DNA of 64,000 nt. Origin: Streptomyces lavendulae subsp. lavendulae. GTDB taxonomy: Bacteria; Actinomycetota; Actinomycetes; Streptomycetales; Streptomycetaceae. Shown in pieces: positions 60,641-64,000 of the stretch; within the stretch, counting starts at the first letter, position 1, and each line of letters begins with the position of its first letter. A program made the position numbers and the translations under genes. The notes beneath the pieces are model-generated. The model searched no databases. It had not been told where the DNA came from and was given only the letters and a program-made list of their open reading frames with translations. The DNA is taken from positions 496,001-560,000 of the forward strand of contig NZ_CP024985.1 of NCBI RefSeq assembly GCF_002803845.1, in the 5' to 3' direction.

Positions 60641-61522
60641 TCATTCGGGGCGGTTGAAGCGGTGGGCGGCCCAGAGCAGGGCCGCGGTCCCGGTCGCCAG
60701 GAGGGCCGCGGCTTCGAGGAGCAGCGGGGGCTGTCGGCCGAACCATTCGAGGCCCGCCACGGCCGCCTGGTCCGGTACCCGGAGCGTGATGCCGCGCCGG
60801 AGCAGGTCCACTCCGTAGGCGAGCGGGTTGAGGGCGGCCAGTGAGCGGGCCCAGCCCGGCAGGCTCTCCAGCGGGAAGAAGCCGCCGGAGAGGAACAGCA
60901 GCGGCATCATCACCAGGCCGAGCAGCATGTGGAAGACCTCGGGGCGGCCGAGGGTCACGGCCAGGGCCAGGGAGAGGGCCGTGATGGTGAAGGAGGCCAG
61001 GACCATGCCGGCGAGGAGCAGCGCCAGGAGGAGCGGGTCGTAGGGCAGGCCGACCGCGCCGGCCAGGGCGAGCAGGACGGCGCCCTGGACCGCGGCGACG
61101 GTGGTGCCCCCGGCGCAGCTGCCCAGGAGGAGGGTGGAGCGCCTTACCGGGGCCATCAGCAGTTCGCGCAGGTAGCCGCTCTGGCGGTCGGTGATCAGGC
61201 GGATGCCGACCATGATGGCCGGGGTCTGGACGGTCATCATCAGCACGCCGGGGAACAGGTAGGTCTGGTAGCCCACGCCCAGTGTGGAGTTGGGGATCAG
61301 CGCGGCCAGGCCGCCTCCGAGGATGAAGAGGTAGAGCACCGGCTGGATCAGCATCAGAGCGGTGTGGGTGCGCTGGGTGGACAGGCGCAGCAGGTCGCGG
61401 TGGACCAGCGCGTGGACCGCGCGCAGTTCGCGGCGCAGGCGGGACGGCGGCGCGGGGGCGGCGGGGTCGGGGCTGCCGGGAGTGTCCGGGACTCCGGCTG
61501 TCTTGAGAGCGGATGTGGTCAC
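60641..61522 (-). CDS. venH: ABC-2 type exporter permease (lanthipeptide cluster)
   Basis: A 293-residue membrane protein with six spans of the ABC2_membrane / DrrB type (YLFPGVLMMTVQTPAIMVGIRLITDRQSGYLRELLMAPVRR is the characteristic loop). The GTG start overlaps the ATPase stop by 4 bp. It probably exports the modified lanthipeptide or protects the producer. The symbol follows the venezuelin cluster, whose exporter genes, as I recall, are venT and venH; the assignment rests on position. Confidence 0.85.
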   Translation of the reverse strand: MTTSALKTAGVPDTPGSPDPAAPAPPSRLRRELRAVHALVHRDLLRLSTQRTHTALMLIQPVLYLFILGGGLAALIPNSTLGVGYQTYLFPGVLMMTVQTPAIMVGIRLITDRQSGYLRELLMAPVRRSTLLLGSCAGGTTVAAVQGAVLLALAGAVGLPYDPLLLALLLAGMVLASFTITALSLALAVTLGRPEVFHMLLGLVMMPLLFLSGGFFPLESLPGWARSLAALNPLAYGVDLLRRGITLRVPDQAAVAGLEWFGRQPPLLLEAAALLATGTAALLWAAHRFNRPE

Positions 61523-62631
61523 GGGCCCCCCTCGGTCGTCGCCGTGGTTGCGGTCGGCTGGGTGGTGGTGGGCGTCGGTGCGGGGCGTGCGGTGTGGATG
61601 CTGCGGCCGGTGTGGTGGAAGAAGACGTCGTCGAGCGTCGGCGGGGTCGCGGAGGCGGACCGGACGGGGATGCCGTGGGCTTCGAGGGCCGCGCACAGGC
61701 GGGGGATCCAGGAGCTGCCGTTGGGCACGCGCAGGCTGATCCCCTCGGTGTCCAGAGCCGTGACGGTGCCCGGTGGCGCGGTCCGGCGTACGACCTGGTG
61801 GGCCGACGGGTCGTCGCTGGTGCGCAGTACCACCCGGTCGTCGCCGATCGCGTCCTTGAGCGCGAAGGGGGTGCCCTGTGCCACGAGGCGGCCGCCGTCG
61901 ATGATGGCGAGGCGGTCGCAGTTCTCCGCCTCTTCGAGGTAGTGGGTGGTGACGAAGAGGGTGGTGCCCTGCCGGTCGCGCAGTGCGCGCAGGTGTTCCC
62001 ACACCTGGGCCCGGGCGTGGGGGTCGAGTCCGGTGGTCGGCTCGTCGAGGAACAGGATCCGGGGTGCGTGCAGCAGGCCGCGGGCGAGCTCCAGGCGTCG
62101 GCGCATGCCGCCGGAGAGGGTGCGTACCGGGGATCGGCGCCGGTCGGTCAGTCCTACGGCTTCGAGCGTCTCGGTGGCGCGGCGGCGGGCGTCGCGGCGG
62201 CTCATCCCGTAGAGGCGTGCGTGGATGTGCAGGTTCTGTTCGGCCGTCAGGTCGGTGTCCAGGGCGCTGTGCTGGAAGAGCATCCCGACCTGGCGCCGCA
62301 CCTGGTCCGGCTCGCCGAGTACGTCGGCGCCGGCCACCGTGGCCCGTCCGGCGGTGGGGCGGGCCAGGGCGCACAGCAGGGCGATGGTGGTGGACTTCCC
62401 GGCGCCGTTGGGGCCGAGGAAGGCGAAGGTTTCGCCTTGACCTACGTCCAGGTCCAGGCCGCGTACGGCGTGGGTGGTGGTGCCGTCCGGGCCGGGGTAG
62501 CTCTTGACCAGACCGCGCGTGCTGATGGCGTACGCCGGCTCGGGGGCGGACTCCGCGGCGTGCGGGCCCGTGCGGGCGGCCGTCGGGAGGGTTGCCTGGG
62601 TGGGGGCGTCGTCACCGGCGCGTGGCTGCAT
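61519..62631 (-). CDS. venT: ABC exporter ATP-binding protein (lanthipeptide cluster)
   Basis: A 370-residue protein. The ATG at 62631 (GAGGA upstream) is chosen over longer frames. An N-terminal extension precedes a full ABC ATPase: FLGPNGAGKST (Walker A), LSGGMRRRLELARGL (signature), ILFLDEPTTGLDP (Walker B) and VTTHYLEEAENCDRLAII (H-loop). The C-terminal DrrA-type region includes IPVRSASATPPTLDDVFFHHTGR. It energises the downstream ABC-2 permease. The precursor gene lies 317 bp upstream. Confidence 0.88.
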   Translation of the reverse strand: MQPRAGDDAPTQATLPTAARTGPHAAESAPEPAYAISTRGLVKSYPGPDGTTTHAVRGLDLDVGQGETFAFLGPNGAGKSTTIALLCALARPTAGRATVAGADVLGEPDQVRRQVGMLFQHSALDTDLTAEQNLHIHARLYGMSRRDARRRATETLEAVGLTDRRRSPVRTLSGGMRRRLELARGLLHAPRILFLDEPTTGLDPHARAQVWEHLRALRDRQGTTLFVTTHYLEEAENCDRLAIIDGGRLVAQGTPFALKDAIGDDRVVLRTSDDPSAHQVVRRTAPPGTVTALDTEGISLRVPNGSSWIPRLCAALEAHGIPVRSASATPPTLDDVFFHHTGRSIHTARPAPTPTTTQPTATTATTEGGP

Positions 62632-62948
62632 GGTCGGGTCCTCGTCTGCGGGGTGTCGTCTGCGGACTCGGGCGTGGTGCGGTTCGGGGGGAGCCGGTGC
62701 GGGCGGGGCCTTCCCCGCGTGCGGCTCCCCGTTGGAGGGGGCGGGGCCTCGCGCTCCGGCCGGCGGCGCCGTGGGGCAGCCGCCGGCCGGAGGTTCGTGG
62801 GGCCCGTTCCGTCTTGTCCCGTTCGGGTGTCGACCAGGGAACACGGGGTGCTCCCTCCCGGCGGGGCCGGTGTTCAGCGCCTGGGCGACGAGACCGCCGT
62901 CGTCTCGGCTGCTGGGCGGTACCGGAGGCGAAGGGGCCTGGTGCCGGG
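62632..62948 (-). terminator. Intercistronic region with attenuator-like hairpin
   Basis: This stretch of 317 bp between the precursor and exporter genes has no convincing gene. It contains a perfect 14-bp stem (ctccggccggcggc, 62754-62767, with complement 62779-62792) and an 11-base loop. A partial stop here would let the precursor be made in excess over the exporter. Confidence 0.5.
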
Positions 62949-63104
62949 TCAGTTACAGCTGATGCCCACGCAGACGGTGTTGAGGAGCGTCAGCAGGCCG
63001 ACGCAGTCGCAGGTGTTGGCGAACGCCACACCGTCGGCGCCGACCGGGTCGGTCTCCGGAAGGGCGTGCAGGTGAGCCAGCAGTTCGAAGTCGCGGTTCT
63101 CCAT
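62949..63104 (-). CDS. venA: Class IV lanthipeptide precursor, venezuelin-like
   Basis: A 51-residue peptide from an ATG with AAGGAG 6 bp upstream, 44 bp after the cyclase gene. The leader contains ELLAHLHALPETDPVGADG, almost identical to the venezuelin leader as I remember it. The core (about residues 30-51, TCDCVGLLTLLNTVCVGISC) has four Cys (32, 34, 45, 50) and four Ser/Thr (31, 39, 43, 49), enough for four thioether rings. Compared with venezuelin as I recall it, differences include Asp for Glu at 33, Val for Ile at 46 and a final Asn. Confidence 0.9.
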   Translation of the reverse strand: MENRDFELLAHLHALPETDPVGADGVAFANTCDCVGLLTLLNTVCVGISCN

Positions 63105-63148
63105 GGCTTTCTCCTTCTCTGTGAGATGGGCGGCAGGTTCCCTGCCGC

Positions 63149-64000
63149 TCAACCCGGCTGCTGGATCATCCAGAGCCGGGAGTCCGTGTGGCGGGTCCGC
63201 AGGAGGAACGCGAGGATTCCCGCGGATCCGTCGCTCCAGCCCGTCGAGACGTCCCCGTACTCGTTGGGGAAGACGACGTGGCGGTCGCGGTGGGCCCGTT
63301 CGGCGACGATGAAGCGGGCCAGGTCCTCGGCCGACGTGCGGTAGGCGGGGTCCCCCGTGGCCGTGGCCATGTCGAGGAGGAAGTCGCCGTTGCCCGCCAG
63401 TCCGTGGCATTGGGTGAGGGGGGCGCGGGACGCCCGCTCCACGACGGCGCGCGCGGCGCGGCGGGCGAGGTCGCCGAACCGGTCGTCCCCGGTGGTCTGC
63501 CAGAGCCGCACCAGGAAGGAGCCGATTCCCGCCGAACCGTGGCACCAGTACGGGGCCGTGGGCACGTCTCCGGCCTGCGCCGGCCACTGGGCCGTCTCGC
63601 CGACCGTCAAGGCCGTGGCCACGAGCTCCTCCCCCGCCGCCAGGGCCAGGTCCAGGTGTTCCCGGCGGTCGGTGACGGCCGCGGCGGCGAGGAGGAAGCA
63701 TCCGATGCCGGACGTTCCGTGGGCGAAGCCGAGGTAGCGTTTGCCGGCTTCCTTGGCTACGGCTTCCGCGGGGACCGGCCAGCTCACGCCGGTCGGCTCG
63801 GGTCGTGCGGCGGCGGCCAGCCGGTCGGCCGCGTCGGCGACGAGCGCGGCGAGGCGCGGGTCGCCGGTGCGGTGCCACAGGTGGGCGGCGGCGAGTCCGC
63901 TGCCCGCGGAGCCGTGGGTGACGTCGTGGCTGGGCGTCGGCTCCTGCGGAGCCAGGGCCAGGGCGAGCGCGTGGTCCATGAGGGCGCGGTCGTCGAGGGC
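63149..64000 (-). CDS. venL: Class IV lanthionine synthetase (LanL), C-terminal cyclase part only
   Basis: The frame is open through the window end, so only about 283 residues are seen. They form a LanC-type alpha-toroid with the zinc ligands in YWCHGSAGIG (Cys) and TQCHGLAGNGDFLLD (Cys-His). The repeating GxxG helices are TSGIGCFLLAAAAVTDR, GSAGSGLAAAHLWH and DGSAGILAFLLR. The lyase and kinase domains that define LanL should lie to the right, outside the window. Class IV assignment comes from the venezuelin-like precursor next door and the zinc ligands; class III LanKC enzymes lack these ligands. Confidence 0.85.
   Translation of the reverse strand, partial: ALDDRALMDHALALALAPQEPTPSHDVTHGSAGSGLAAAHLWHRTGDPRLAALVADAADRLAAAARPEPTGVSWPVPAEAVAKEAGKRYLGFAHGTSGIGCFLLAAAAVTDRREHLDLALAAGEELVATALTVGETAQWPAQAGDVPTAPYWCHGSAGIGSFLVRLWQTTGDDRFGDLARRAARAVVERASRAPLTQCHGLAGNGDFLLDMATATGDPAYRTSAEDLARFIVAERAHRDRHVVFPNEYGDVSTGWSDGSAGILAFLLRTRHTDSRLWMIQQPG

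Overview
The window is high-GC actinobacterial chromosome, very probably Streptomyces. The evidence is pervasive GTG starts, G/C-rich third codon positions, many tightly overlapping ATGA/GTGA operon junctions, Tat-lipoprotein sugar-binding proteins, ECF-sigma and XRE/ImmA regulators, and a venezuelin-type lanthipeptide precursor at the right edge. No rRNA, tRNA, CRISPR array, phage or plasmid module was seen.

Layout. 0-15.3 kb holds small catabolic and detoxification genes with their own regulators: a truncated LuxR/LAL regulator, an AraC regulator, a minus-strand run of YcaC-like hydrolase, DoxX, haloperoxidase-like hydrolase, HSL esterase, YtcJ-like amidohydrolase and GPR1/FUN34/YaaH transporter, an XRE regulator divergent from an SDR, an exported RidA, a dienelactone hydrolase, and an esterase followed by a WYL regulator. 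15.4-21.3 kb is a scarred region: a secreted sialidase-fold protein, a decayed NCS1 permease, a membrane-protein gene with a long AT-rich palindrome in its promoter, an intact IS481-family element with a perfect 6-bp target duplication, and a second IS481 fragment fused to a fragment of a monooxygenase gene whose full-length relative lies at 55-56 kb.

23.4-45.5 kb is a galactoside-utilisation superlocus. Two complete ABC sugar importers (binding protein plus two permeases, no own ATPase) each sit with hydrolases and a regulator: a ROK regulator with GH5 and GH35 enzymes and a divergent GH36 alpha-galactosidase, and a LacI regulator with a second alpha-galactosidase. Between them lie galT-galK and a phosphodiesterase. 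A secreted protein of unknown activity is transcribed divergently from the second importer. The logic is extracellular trimming, uptake of galactosides, cytoplasmic release of galactose, then Leloir entry through GalK and GalT; galE is not in the window.

45.6-60.6 kb holds a secreted peptidase, an OmpR/histidine-kinase pair, an acyl-CoA ligase, an XRE / ImmA-IrrE / polytopic membrane protein triad, an FAD monooxygenase, a small ECF-sigma operon that begins with a 30-residue membrane peptide, a lysine-rich cell-surface protein and an Imm49-family fusion protein. 60.6-64.0 kb is a class IV lanthipeptide cluster: a LanL cyclase (truncated by the window end), its precursor, and an ABC-2 exporter.

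The best candidates for a second look are the lanthipeptide precursor variant, the IS481 insertion that borrows its stop codon from the target site, the chimeric IS/monooxygenase scar, the XRE-ImmA-membrane triad, the Imm49 fusion and the micro-ORF that opens the sigma-factor operon. All functions are assigned by reading sequence motifs; no database search was run.
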